A DNA stretch of 64,000 bases from JAOAGA01 sp964540515. GTDB lineage: Bacteria > CALINM01. The notes below the pieces were generated by a model, which made no database searches, was not told the origin of the DNA, and saw only the letters and a program-made list of their open reading frames with translations. The position numbers and the translations under genes are program-made. The stretch is from NCBI GenBank assembly GCA_964540515.1, contig CAZIMS010000008.1:67790-131789 (forward strand), in the 5' to 3' direction. Positions 41,245-50,438 of the stretch are shown here, one piece after another. Within the stretch, counting starts at the first letter, position 1; each line of letters starts with the position of its first letter.

Positions 41245-43809
41245 ATGAAAAATAGTTTGATAAATAGGATAAAAAATTTTTCTGAAAGAGAGAAAGTATC
41301 ATTTATAAATCAGAAAAATCCTCTCCTTCTATTAAAAAAAAGGACTGCTTTTTTTGATAATATAATATCTAAAAATATTAGAGAGCTAATTAAAGATGAT
41401 AATAACCATAATTTTTTTATTGCTGCTGTAGGTGGCTATGGCAGAAGAGAGCTGTATCCTCAATCTGACATTGATATAGTAATTATATCTCAAGGGGAGA
41501 CAGAAGAGTTTTTAAAAAAAATATATCAAAAGATAATAGTTTCTCTACACGATGCGAAGATTGAGGTAGGATATGCCTTTAGAGAGCTTGAGGAGCTACC
41601 TCAGGATATTGAGAAAGACATTACCATTATAACCTCCTATCTAAACGCAAGATATATCTGCGGTAGTTATAAACTTTATGATGTTTGGAAAAGAGAAATT
41701 TTAGCTTCCTATTTTAAAAAGATTAGAACAGCCTATATTAAGGTAAAATTTGAAGAGTACGAGAAGCGCCTTGCTAAGTATAATCAAAATCCCTATATAT
41801 TAGAACCAAACATTAAAGAAGGAATAGGTGGCTTAAGAGATTTTCACTATATTAACTGGCTAAGCACTGTTGCCATAAAACAACCCGATCTATTAGGTCT
41901 TTATTACCTTAATATAATTAGTAAGAGAGAGCTTGAAGAGCTTAACAATGCCTTTGTATTTCTTTCTCGCATCAGATGTTATATACATCTTTTTAGGTAT
42001 ATAAAGAAGGAAACATTGACGTTTGAGTTACAACAGGAAGTAGGACAGTTTTTAAATTATCAAGATAGAGAAGATGCTTCCTATGTAGAATCATTTATGC
42101 AAGATTATTATAAACATACACACAATGTCTATATAATTACAAAAAAGATTTTTCATAACCTCAAGATATTGGTAGAAAAAAAGAAAAATTTTGTTAAAAA
42201 AGAGATAGACACGGGCATATTTCTTGAAGGGCTTGGAGAAGGCGAGATAAATGTTAGCTCCTTAAAGGTGGAGAAAAAACCAAGGATAATCTATAAGACA
42301 TTTCTCTATAGCAAAAATCTTGAGAGACCTATCTCTTTTAAGACGATTGATTTAATTAAAAATATTTCTGAAAAGCTTGAGATTAAGATATGGGATGAAG
42401 AATTAAAAAATATCCTCCTTCAGTTGTTTACACCCCAAAGGGACTCTGATTTTAACGTTATTATGGATATGTATTATTCTAACTTTCTTAAGATAATCTT
42501 CCCAGAATTTGGCAATATTTATCATAAGATGCAGTTTGATGCATATCATATTTATACTATTGATATCCATTCTTTATATACCGTTAAAAATATTTTTGAT
42601 TATTTCATAAACAATAAAAATGGGATTAGAGAAAAGATAAAAAAACCTCATATTCTTACTTTAGCTGGGCTTTTACATGATATAGGTAAAGGTCTTGGTA
42701 AGGACCATGCCGAGAAAGGAGCAGTAATAGTTGACTCAATCTGTGAAAGGCTTGGACTCAATTTAGACGATAGAGAGTTAATGATTTTTTTAGTAAAAAA
42801 CCATCTTCTTTTATCAAACATAGCCCAACGAAGAGACATTTCTGATCTAAAATTTTTGAGCAAGGTTTATTCTGAGGAGATAAAAAATCGAGATAATTTT
42901 GAGTATCTTTATTTTCTTACCTTAGCAGATTTAATGTCTGTAGGCGAAGGTGTATTTAGCCAGTGGAAAGAAAATCTTTTTAATACCCTTTACGTAAACT
43001 TTGAAAAAGTAATCTCTTCAACAAAAGAAGGGTTTGATTACATAGAAGAGCATAGTAGATTAAAAAGAGAGGAGCTTATTAAGTATCTAACAGATAAAGA
43101 TCTTCAATATTTAATTCCCTATGTAAACTATCTCCCTGTAAACTATATACTTACTAATCATTTTGATGATATAGCAAAACACTTACAAATAGATAGAAGC
43201 TTCCATCTATCAGAGAAAAAATATTTTGTAAGTATAAAACCTGATTTTGAGAATAAGATTACTGAGATTATTATAGCCAGCGAGGATCAAAAGGGTTTAT
43301 TTTATAAATTGGCAGGTATATTAACTTACACAGGCTTTAACATATTAAGTGCCAGTATCAACACGAGAACAAACGGCTCAGTTTTAGATATATTTTATGT
43401 AGATTTAGGCAAAAGGGACTATGAGTTTGATGAACATTTAAATGAGAGACTTATAGGTTTGCTCAATGATGTGCTTATAGAAGGGAAGGATATTGATGAA
43501 AAGGTTGTAAAAAAGGCAAAAAGTTTTCATAGAAAAACAGTATTTAAAGAAAGGAATGAGATATATTTTGACAACACGAGCTCAGAGGAGTATACAATTA
43601 TAGATGTATTTACAAGAGACCATATAGGCCTTCTCTATGAGATTACAAAAAAACTATATCAGCTAAATTTAGATATATATTTTTCAAAAATTGCTACCTT
43701 AGGGGATAGGGCTATAGACGTTTTCTATGTCCAGAAAGATAGCTCTAAGATAACATTACAACAGGACCTTGAAAATATAAGAACATCTTTGCTTAAAACT
43801 CTTTCCTAA
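41245..43809 (+). CDS. glnD: [Protein-PII] uridylyltransferase/uridylyl-removing enzyme GlnD
   Basis: An 854-aa nitrogen sensor. The nucleotidyltransferase domain has GGYGRRELYPQSDIDIVII, the HD domain LLHDIGKGLGKDHAEKG, and two ACT domains lie at about 675-750 and 780-850 (glutamine sensing). It modifies PII to signal nitrogen state; no glnB is in the window. The stop overlaps the stop of the converging TVP38-type gene by 4 bp with no terminator. Confidence 0.95.
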   Translation: MKNSLINRIKNFSEREKVSFINQKNPLLLLKKRTAFFDNIISKNIRELIKDDNNHNFFIAAVGGYGRRELYPQSDIDIVIISQGETEEFLKKIYQKIIVSLHDAKIEVGYAFRELEELPQDIEKDITIITSYLNARYICGSYKLYDVWKREILASYFKKIRTAYIKVKFEEYEKRLAKYNQNPYILEPNIKEGIGGLRDFHYINWLSTVAIKQPDLLGLYYLNIISKRELEELNNAFVFLSRIRCYIHLFRYIKKETLTFELQQEVGQFLNYQDREDASYVESFMQDYYKHTHNVYIITKKIFHNLKILVEKKKNFVKKEIDTGIFLEGLGEGEINVSSLKVEKKPRIIYKTFLYSKNLERPISFKTIDLIKNISEKLEIKIWDEELKNILLQLFTPQRDSDFNVIMDMYYSNFLKIIFPEFGNIYHKMQFDAYHIYTIDIHSLYTVKNIFDYFINNKNGIREKIKKPHILTLAGLLHDIGKGLGKDHAEKGAVIVDSICERLGLNLDDRELMIFLVKNHLLLSNIAQRRDISDLKFLSKVYSEEIKNRDNFEYLYFLTLADLMSVGEGVFSQWKENLFNTLYVNFEKVISSTKEGFDYIEEHSRLKREELIKYLTDKDLQYLIPYVNYLPVNYILTNHFDDIAKHLQIDRSFHLSEKKYFVSIKPDFENKITEIIIASEDQKGLFYKLAGILTYTGFNILSASINTRTNGSVLDIFYVDLGKRDYEFDEHLNERLIGLLNDVLIEGKDIDEKVVKKAKSFHRKTVFKERNEIYFDNTSSEEYTIIDVFTRDHIGLLYEITKKLYQLNLDIYFSKIATLGDRAIDVFYVQKDSSKITLQQDLENIRTSLLKTLS

Positions 43810-44489
43810 TTATCTTTATGCAGCAAGGAATGTAGCTTTTTCTCAATAGGCTCTTTGTAGATATATATTATCAACATTATAATACCTACTATTACAACAA
43901 GTGTTATAAAAGATTTATAGTATTGGTTTCTTATCAAGCTTCCGGCTACTGACAAAAGATAGGTACTTATAAGTCTGCCAAAAGTTGAGATGATAAAAAA
44001 GACCCTTAGTCTCATATTACTCAGACCAAGAATGTAACAGAGATAGTCTTTGGGAAACCCGGGCATTAAAAACAATATGGCAGATATAGCAGTGCCTCGA
44101 TGCGTCATTAGATAATCAAACTTTTCCAGATATTCTCTTTTTACGAAGATTAAAACAAAGGGTCTGCCAAAAAATCTTGCTAAAGAAAATGCAAGTAGTG
44201 AACCTAATGTAAGCCCTATAGTAGAATAAAAGGTGCCTAATATTATCCCAAAGAGATAGCCCCCAATAAAGCCAGTTACCTCACCAGGAATAAAGGCTAT
44301 AGTTACTTGTAATATTTGTAGTCCTATAAAAATTAAAACAGACAGTGTTTGATACTTATTAATAAAGGATATTATCTGATTTTTATCAGAGAAAAATTGC
44401 CAAAGCTGGTATTTAAAAGTTATATAGGTAAAGACTACAAAAATTGTTATAAGTAGAATAGCTTTGATGTAAAGTATCTTCTTATTCAT
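43806..44489 (-). CDS. TVP38/TMEM64 (DedA-superfamily) membrane protein
   Basis: A 227-aa integral membrane protein with about five helices and the family core GEVTGFIGGYLFGIILGTFYSTIGLTLGSLLAFSLARFFGRPF and LMPGFPKDYLCYILGLSNM. The family acts in lipid scrambling or export in other organisms; its role here is unknown. Confidence 0.88.
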   Translation of the reverse strand: MNKKILYIKAILLITIFVVFTYITFKYQLWQFFSDKNQIISFINKYQTLSVLIFIGLQILQVTIAFIPGEVTGFIGGYLFGIILGTFYSTIGLTLGSLLAFSLARFFGRPFVLIFVKREYLEKFDYLMTHRGTAISAILFLMPGFPKDYLCYILGLSNMRLRVFFIISTFGRLISTYLLSVAGSLIRNQYYKSFITLVVIVGIIMLIIYIYKEPIEKKLHSLLHKDN

Positions 44490-44615
44490 TGAAGCAATTA
44501 AAAAAGATTATACAAAAAAAAATCTAAATACAAGTTTTTTCTTTGAATTTAAAGATAAAGCAGTGTCTGTCATTTTATTTTTGACAACTTGTTTTATATA
44601 AGCAAATTAAAAAAA
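44490..44615. other. Divergent spacer before the pyrimidine operon
   Basis: AT-rich region between the TVP38-type and pyrR genes; contains a TTGACA at 44581 of unclear use in addition to the promoter described next. Confidence 0.5.
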
Positions 44616-44645
44616 TTGACTTTCCTTTCTAATTTTTAATAAGAT
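44616..44645 (+). promoter_or_regulatory. Promoter of the pyr operon
   Basis: TTGACT (44616-44621), an 18-bp spacer, TAAGAT (44640-44645). It gives a leader of about 65 nt ending in the hairpin at 44692. Confidence 0.5.
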
Positions 44646-44691
44646 ATTAGGTCAAGATGATAAAAAAGGTAAAGATAGCAAAAAAAAGCCT

Positions 44692-44717
44692 AAAAACCTC
44701 CTACGGGAGGTTTTTTT
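44692..44717 (+). promoter_or_regulatory. Leader hairpin combining terminator shape and hidden ribosome-binding site
   Basis: AAAAACCTCC pairs with GGAGGTTTTT across the loop TACG, which with its closing C-G is a UNCG-type tetraloop. The 3' arm is the Shine-Dalgarno (GGAGG, 7 bp before the pyrR ATG), and the T7 run right after it makes the hairpin look like an intrinsic terminator. Confidence 0.7.
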
Positions 44718-45275
44718 ATGAGTAAATCTAAAAAAGAGGTATTAATTTTAGACAACAGTACCTTTAAAAGGGTAATAAGTAGGATTGCCAGTGAGATAAT
44801 TGAAAAAAATCAAGAGCTTGATAAACTTGTTCTTATAGGTATAAAAAAGGGTGGTTCCTATCTTAAAGAGAGAATAAAAAAGGAGATAGAGAGCCGAGAA
44901 AAAATCAACTTGTATGATGGTGATATAGATATAACCTTGTATAGAGATGACATAAGAAGAATAGGTTATAACCCAAAAATTGATTCAACCGATATTGCAG
45001 TTAATCTAACAGATAAATACGTCGTCCTTATTGATGATGTCCTCTTTACAGGACGAACTGTTAGAGCTGCAATGGATGTCTTGTTTGATTTTGGAAGACC
45101 CACGAGGATTCAGTTGGCTGTTATGGTTGACAGAGGGCATAGGGAGCTCCCCATACAGGCAGATTTCGTTGGCAAGACTGTTCCTACTTCTAAAAAGGAG
45201 ATTGTAGAGGTCTTTTTTGAAGAGGTACATGGTAAAGACTCCGTTATTTTGAGAGATAACTATGTCAAGAGATAA
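44718..45275 (+). CDS. pyrR: PyrR-type bifunctional regulator / uracil phosphoribosyltransferase
   Basis: A 185-aa PRTase-fold protein. LIGIKKGGSYLKERI, DITLYRDDI, the PRPP loop VVLIDDVLFTGRTVRAAMD and VMVDRGHRELPIQADFVGK identify PyrR, which in many bacteria binds pyr mRNA leaders when UMP is high and also has UPRTase activity. It heads pyrB-pyrC-carA with a 14-bp overlap to pyrB. Confidence 0.93.
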   Translation: MSKSKKEVLILDNSTFKRVISRIASEIIEKNQELDKLVLIGIKKGGSYLKERIKKEIESREKINLYDGDIDITLYRDDIRRIGYNPKIDSTDIAVNLTDKYVVLIDDVLFTGRTVRAAMDVLFDFGRPTRIQLAVMVDRGHRELPIQADFVGKTVPTSKKEIVEVFFEEVHGKDSVILRDNYVKR

Positions 45276-46215
45276 CTTTAAATGGAAAAGAAAAGATCTT
45301 TTGGGAACATACGACTTATCAAAAGAAGAGATACTTTATCTCCTTGATACAGCAAAGTCAATGGAGGAGGTTCTTGAAAGAGATGTTAAGAAAGTACCGC
45401 CATTAAGAGGCAAATCCTGTGTTACCCTTTTTTATGAGCCATCTACAAGAACAAGGACTTCCTTTGAGTTAGCAGCTAAGATTTTATCTGCCGATACTAT
45501 AAATATTAGTGTATCATCAAGTAGTGCTGTTAAAGGAGAGACTATCTTAGACAGTGTAAAAAATATTGAGGCTATGAGTGTAGATTGTGTAATTATAAGA
45601 CACCATCATTCTGGTGTCCCTCAGTTCATAGCAAAAAACACTAATCTTGCAGTTATTAATGCTGGAGATGGCTCCCATGAGCATCCTACTCAAGCTCTTT
45701 TAGATCTTTTAACTATTAGAGATCATAAAAACTCAATTGAAGGCCTTAATGTGGCTATAGTTGGAGATATACTTCATAGTAGAGTTGCAAGGTCTAATAT
45801 ATTTGCGCTAAAAAAACTTAATAATACTGTCAATCTTGTAGGACCAAAAACTTTTGTTCCTAAGGAGTTTGAAAGGTTTGGAGTTAATGTATTTCACAAC
45901 TTAGAAGATGGCCTATCTGGTGCAGATGTTATAATGGTGCTTAGAATTCAAAAAGAGAGAATGGGTAAGTGCTTCTATCCCTCAGAGAGGGAATACGCAA
46001 AGTTTTTCTCTATTAACGAGAACTCTCTTAAGTTAGCTAAAGACGATGCTATTATTATGCATCCTGGTCCCGTAAATAGAGGGCTTGAAATTTCCTCTGA
46101 TGTCTTAGATAGCAAAAGGTCTATAGTTTTAGATCAGGTAAAAAATGGGGTGGCAGTGAGAATGGCAATTTTATATGTCCTTCTATGTGGAGGGAAGTTT
46201 GAAGATAGTAATTAA
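45262..46215 (+). CDS. pyrB: Aspartate carbamoyltransferase catalytic subunit
   Basis: A 317-aa enzyme making carbamoyl-aspartate. FYEPSTRTRTSFELAAK binds carbamoyl phosphate; then SSSAVKGETILD, RHHHSG, GDGSHEHPTQALLDLLT and HPGPVNRGLEI. No regulatory subunit (pyrI) is nearby, as is usual for PyrR-bearing operons. Confidence 0.96.
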   Translation: MSRDNFKWKRKDLLGTYDLSKEEILYLLDTAKSMEEVLERDVKKVPPLRGKSCVTLFYEPSTRTRTSFELAAKILSADTINISVSSSSAVKGETILDSVKNIEAMSVDCVIIRHHHSGVPQFIAKNTNLAVINAGDGSHEHPTQALLDLLTIRDHKNSIEGLNVAIVGDILHSRVARSNIFALKKLNNTVNLVGPKTFVPKEFERFGVNVFHNLEDGLSGADVIMVLRIQKERMGKCFYPSEREYAKFFSINENSLKLAKDDAIIMHPGPVNRGLEISSDVLDSKRSIVLDQVKNGVAVRMAILYVLLCGGKFEDSN

Positions 46216-47473
46216 CAATGCTACAATAGTTACCTCTTCTGGGGTTTTTCGCAAGAATATTCTTATAAAGGATTGTATTATATCAAAGATATCAGATCAG
46301 CTTATAAGTGAAAGGTCTGCAGATTTTGTAATAAATGATAAAAATTTGTTAGTTTTTCCTGGTTTTCTTGACATGCACACCCACCTTAGAGAGCCAGGAT
46401 TTGAGTATAAAGAAGATATAGAAAGTGGTCTAAAGGCTGCTCATTATGGAGGTTTTATAGGTGTAGCAGCTATGGCAAATACAAAACCTGTAAATGACAA
46501 CTCTACCGTTACCCATTTTATGATATGTCGATCAAAAAATACAGGCCTTCCAGTAGATCTATATCCTGTGGCAGCCATTACAAAGGGTCAAGAGGGAGAA
46601 AATCTTGTAGAGATGGGGGAGTTGAAGGAAGCTGGTGCAGTTGCTTTCTCAGATGATGGTAAATCTGTTAACAACTCAGAAATCTTAAGAAGAGCCTTTG
46701 AGTATGCCAGTACCTTTAATATGCCTATTATCTGTCACTCAGAGGAGAGCTATCTCTCAAAAGATGGACAGATGAATGAGGGAGATTTATCACTTCTTCT
46801 TGGGTTAAAAGGTATACCCAGAGAGGCAGAGATCTTGGGCATATATAGAGATCTAACTATTGCAAAATTAAGTGGAGGTGTTATTCATATAGCCCATGTA
46901 AGTACAAAAGAGGGTTTGGATCTCATAAGAAAATTTAAAAAGGAAGGGGTTGTTGTTACTTGTGAGACCTGTCCACATTATTTTACACTTACAGAAGAAT
47001 CTGTTTTAGAATATAACAGCTTTGCAAAGGTTAATCCGCCTCTAAGGACAGAGGAGGACAGGTTAGCTATTATTTCAGGCTTAAAAGATGGAACAATTGA
47101 TGTAATAGCTTCAGATCATGCCCCTCATCATTTAGACGAGAAAAATTGCGAGTTTCAAAACGCCTCTTTTGGTATGATTGGACTTGAGACTGTTATTCCT
47201 CTCTCTCTTGAGTTAGTAAGGACTGGTGCTCTCGATTTTAAAGATCTCGCTGTAAAATTATCAAGAAGACCCCACAAAATATTAAACTTAAACCCTCCAA
47301 AAATAAAAGAAGGAGAAGAAGCAAAGTTAACTATTGTTGATCCTAATTTTGAGTGGGAACTTAAGGAAGAGCATATTCACTCTAAAAGCAAAAATACCCC
47401 TTTTTTAAACAAAACTCTTAAAGGTAAAGCAAAATATATAATAAAAGAAGGAGAGGCCTTTGAACTTTTTTAG
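46199..47473 (+). CDS. pyrC: Dihydroorotase
   Basis: A 424-aa class I dihydroorotase. The TTG start at 46199 follows GGAGGG and yields KIVINNATIV, the natural start; a longer frame runs 24 bp upstream. Metal motifs are DMHTHLREPG, ICHSEE, HIAHVSTKEG and ASDHAPHH. It overlaps pyrB by 17 bp and carA by 14 bp. Confidence 0.94.
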   Translation: MKIVINNATIVTSSGVFRKNILIKDCIISKISDQLISERSADFVINDKNLLVFPGFLDMHTHLREPGFEYKEDIESGLKAAHYGGFIGVAAMANTKPVNDNSTVTHFMICRSKNTGLPVDLYPVAAITKGQEGENLVEMGELKEAGAVAFSDDGKSVNNSEILRRAFEYASTFNMPIICHSEESYLSKDGQMNEGDLSLLLGLKGIPREAEILGIYRDLTIAKLSGGVIHIAHVSTKEGLDLIRKFKKEGVVVTCETCPHYFTLTEESVLEYNSFAKVNPPLRTEEDRLAIISGLKDGTIDVIASDHAPHHLDEKNCEFQNASFGMIGLETVIPLSLELVRTGALDFKDLAVKLSRRPHKILNLNPPKIKEGEEAKLTIVDPNFEWELKEEHIHSKSKNTPFLNKTLKGKAKYIIKEGEAFELF

Positions 47474-48593
47474 CAAAAAAAGAGCTATATTAATTTTAAA
47501 AGACGGAAGAATGTTTAAAGGATTCAATTTTGGCGCCGAAGGGGAGACTGGAGGAGAGGTTGTATTTACCACTTCAATGTGTGGATATCAGGAGATACTT
47601 ACAGATCCTTCCTATGACGCCCAGATAGTATGTATGACTTATACTCAAATTGGTAACTATGGCACAAATACTGAAGATATGGAGTCGAGAAAACCTTTTG
47701 TAGCAGGATTTATTGTTAAAGAATATCAGGAACAACCAAGTAACTATAGGAGTAAGGAAAACTTAGAAAGTTTCCTAAAAAGATACAATATAGTTGGCAT
47801 TGAGGGTATTGATACAAGGGCACTGACGGCTCATTTAAGAGAAAAGGGCTCAATGAATGGGCTTATCTCAACAGTGGATTTTAATAAAGATAGTCTCCTT
47901 GAAAAGTTGTCAAAGATTCCATCTATGGCAGGTCTCGATTTAGTTAGAAATGTTAGCATTGATAGACCTTACGAATGGAAACAGGCTTTATGGAGTCTCG
48001 AAAAGGGCTATGAGGAAAGAGAAGATGGCAAGTATCTTGTGGTTGCCTATGACTATGGCATTAAATATAACATTTTAAGGAATCTTATAAGTGCTGGTTT
48101 TAAGGTGCTTGTGGTACCTGCAGATTTTCCTGCAGAAGAGGTCTTGAAAATAAATCCAGATGCCATATTTCTCTCAAACGGACCTGGAGATCCCGAACCA
48201 GTGAAATATGCAATAGAAAATGTTAAAAAGCTTGTCAATAAAAAGCCTATCTTTGGAATCTGTCTTGGACATCAGATATTGGGACTTGCCCTTGGGGGTA
48301 AAACCTTTAAGCTAAAATTTGGTCATAGAGGTGGCAACCAGCCTGTTAAGGATTTAACTACTGGAAAGGTAGAGGTAACATCTCAAAATCATGGTTTTGC
48401 AGTAGATATAGACTCCTTAGGTGGCAAGGCTGAGGTTACCCATATCAACTTGAATGATAACACAGTTGAAGGGCTGAGACACAAAGAATATCCTCTCTTT
48501 TCCGTTCAATATCACCCTGAGGCTTCTCCAGGACCACACGATGCCTCCTATTTATTCAAAAGATTTTATGATCTGGTAGAGAGTGTTAAATAG
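47460..48593 (+). CDS. carA: Carbamoyl-phosphate synthase small subunit (glutaminase)
   Basis: A 377-aa class I amidotransferase feeding ammonia to CarB. MCGYQEILTDPSYDAQIV, the N-terminal-domain GIDTRALTAHLREKGSMNG, the catalytic Cys in PIFGICLGHQILG and VQYHPEASPGPHD are present. TTG start after GGAGAGG. The large subunit carB does not follow and must be elsewhere. Confidence 0.96.
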   Translation: MNFFSKKRAILILKDGRMFKGFNFGAEGETGGEVVFTTSMCGYQEILTDPSYDAQIVCMTYTQIGNYGTNTEDMESRKPFVAGFIVKEYQEQPSNYRSKENLESFLKRYNIVGIEGIDTRALTAHLREKGSMNGLISTVDFNKDSLLEKLSKIPSMAGLDLVRNVSIDRPYEWKQALWSLEKGYEEREDGKYLVVAYDYGIKYNILRNLISAGFKVLVVPADFPAEEVLKINPDAIFLSNGPGDPEPVKYAIENVKKLVNKKPIFGICLGHQILGLALGGKTFKLKFGHRGGNQPVKDLTTGKVEVTSQNHGFAVDIDSLGGKAEVTHINLNDNTVEGLRHKEYPLFSVQYHPEASPGPHDASYLFKRFYDLVESVK

Positions 48594-48597
48594 CAAG

Positions 48598-49758
48598 ATG
48601 ACTTCTTACGATCTGGTTTTGATTGGAGAATCAGATTTTACAGGTTTTTTTGCTGATATATTCAAGAAAGAACTAAAAGTTTTAGCCATTGCCAACTCTA
48701 ACTTTAAAAGAGATTTTTCAATACTACAATTTCCAAGTAAGTCCTACATACCTACAGGGGTAGCAACTTCTTCAGTTTATGGTCAGGTATGTTCTGAATA
48801 TTTTAGAATAGATCTTTTGCATAATCTAAACCTTACAAGTCTTTTTTTTCAGAAAGATTTAAAGATTGAGAGCGCCCTATTAGATGACCTTAAGGTAAAA
48901 TCGGCAGAATATTTTGAAATCCTTAACAATATCATAGTTGAAAACTTTCCTAAGGGGATGTTGGGTTTATTAAAAAGACCGATGTATTTTTTAAAAAACT
49001 ATAGCTCCATAAAAAGACTTATCAAAAGTTTTCCCTGTCCGACGGAGGAGTTTAAGATCTTTATGAAAGGATTAACCTCTTTTTTTGCCCCTGGTGAAGC
49101 AAACTACAATTATTATAATTTTTACTTATTATACTCACTCCTCAATAAAAACTCTTATAAAATGTATAGCTCAAGAGGATCTTTTAAGGACCTTGATATT
49201 ATAGAGAATGATAGAATATCAGAACTAAACTATGAAAAATCAAAGTGGAAAGTTATATTTGAGAAAAAAGGGTCGGTAACTGCTGATTTTATAATAAGCG
49301 CTTTTCCCCCTCATATATTTCTCAATGATGGCATAAAAAATCCATTTAGAGTGGACTATAACCAAATTTTCTATGAATTTTTATTAGAAGGCATTGAGTT
49401 ACCAGAAACTATGAATGAAGAGCTTGTTTATATTGATAAAAGTGGAAGGGATTATTTTGCTATAAAGGGTAAAAGCTCCTTATGGGTATATACCTTTTAT
49501 AGGGCTAATGAACTTCCTTCTGTTGATTTAATAGAACCTTTTATTGAGGAGTTCATACCCTATGTAAGTCTTGAAAAGATTGTATCTATAAAACCTACAA
49601 CGATACCCTATTATGAAAAAGAGAGATTAAAGAGGTTTAGAGAAAAAAGAACCTTTTATTTTCCAAAAAGTTATGATTTTCCTTACTACGGTACAGATGG
49701 TGAGGTATTATATAGAAATAAACTTAGGGATATAATATGGAAAAGATTTTTGTCCTAA
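48598..49758 (+). CDS. Unrecognised protein with traces of an FAD-dependent amine-oxidase-like fold
   Basis: A 386-aa protein. The start (SYDLVLIGESDFTGFFADIF) has the strand-turn-helix position of a dinucleotide-binding fold but without GxGxxG, and KWKVIFEKKGSVTADFIISAFPPHIFL resembles the aD.vI.a.P segment of phytoene desaturase and protoporphyrinogen oxidase relatives. I infer a degenerate flavoprotein. It overlaps the cytochrome assembly gene by 22 bp, so it may belong to heme or cytochrome c maturation. Confidence 0.45.
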   Translation: MTSYDLVLIGESDFTGFFADIFKKELKVLAIANSNFKRDFSILQFPSKSYIPTGVATSSVYGQVCSEYFRIDLLHNLNLTSLFFQKDLKIESALLDDLKVKSAEYFEILNNIIVENFPKGMLGLLKRPMYFLKNYSSIKRLIKSFPCPTEEFKIFMKGLTSFFAPGEANYNYYNFYLLYSLLNKNSYKMYSSRGSFKDLDIIENDRISELNYEKSKWKVIFEKKGSVTADFIISAFPPHIFLNDGIKNPFRVDYNQIFYEFLLEGIELPETMNEELVYIDKSGRDYFAIKGKSSLWVYTFYRANELPSVDLIEPFIEEFIPYVSLEKIVSIKPTTIPYYEKERLKRFREKRTFYFPKSYDFPYYGTDGEVLYRNKLRDIIWKRFLS

Positions 49759-50435
49759 TCTCAATTTTTTCACTTCTTTATTGTCTTTTCTTCAAGAGAA
49801 GTCCTATAGTGGAGATCCTGCCACTTTTATCAACATTAATATTACTTATCTTTGTAGGGATAAAATATAGACATTTTCCTGTTATAGGGTTCTTTGAGAC
49901 GATGAATTTTTATGCCTTCTCTGTCATCGTTATCTATCTAATCTGGGGCATAGAAGATAAAAAAGTTTATAATTTCGTCTATATATTTACCTTGATTCTT
50001 TACTCTCTATCGCTATATGGTAAGCCTTTCACCTCAGCCTTTGTTTCTGATTCTTTAAATACTGTCCTTTTTCCTGTACATGTAGCCTTTTCTTTTATCA
50101 GTTATGCCTTTTTTACCCTTTCTTTTATATATGCTGTAGCTAATATAGAATCTGAGAGAGTATTGAGATTAAACTATTTAGGCTTCATTACTTACACAGT
50201 TGGTCTTTGGGCAGGTGGTATCTGGGCATTTAAGGCTTGGGGTGCCTATTTTCTTTACGGTATGAAAGAGATATTTTCTTTTGTACTGTGGATATACTAT
50301 AGCGGTCTTGTCCACCTTAAGTACACTAATAATAAAAGAGTTCTTAACATTGCAACCATTATAGGATTTGTGTTGGTTTTATTCACTTATTTAGGCATAG
50401 GTTTATTTATGAGAAATACCCATTCCTTGAGGTAG
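49737..50435 (+). CDS. ccsA: CcsA/CcmC-family cytochrome c assembly protein (divergent)
   Basis: A 232-aa membrane protein with about seven helices. GFFETMNFYAFSVIV, the His in FPVHVAFSFISYAFF and WAGGIWAFKAWGAYF are CcsA-like heme-handling features. The usual WSWDPKE of the WWD domain is replaced by FLYGMKE. In System II it would present heme to apocytochromes in the periplasm together with ResB, whose candidate gene is next. Confidence 0.75.
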   Translation: MEKIFVLISIFSLLYCLFFKRSPIVEILPLLSTLILLIFVGIKYRHFPVIGFFETMNFYAFSVIVIYLIWGIEDKKVYNFVYIFTLILYSLSLYGKPFTSAFVSDSLNTVLFPVHVAFSFISYAFFTLSFIYAVANIESERVLRLNYLGFITYTVGLWAGGIWAFKAWGAYFLYGMKEIFSFVLWIYYSGLVHLKYTNNKRVLNIATIIGFVLVLFTYLGIGLFMRNTHSLR

Positions 50436-50438
50436 AAG

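Noticed and set aside
48583..49758. carB after carA
   Set aside because: The encoded protein has no ATP-grasp features; carB is not in the window.
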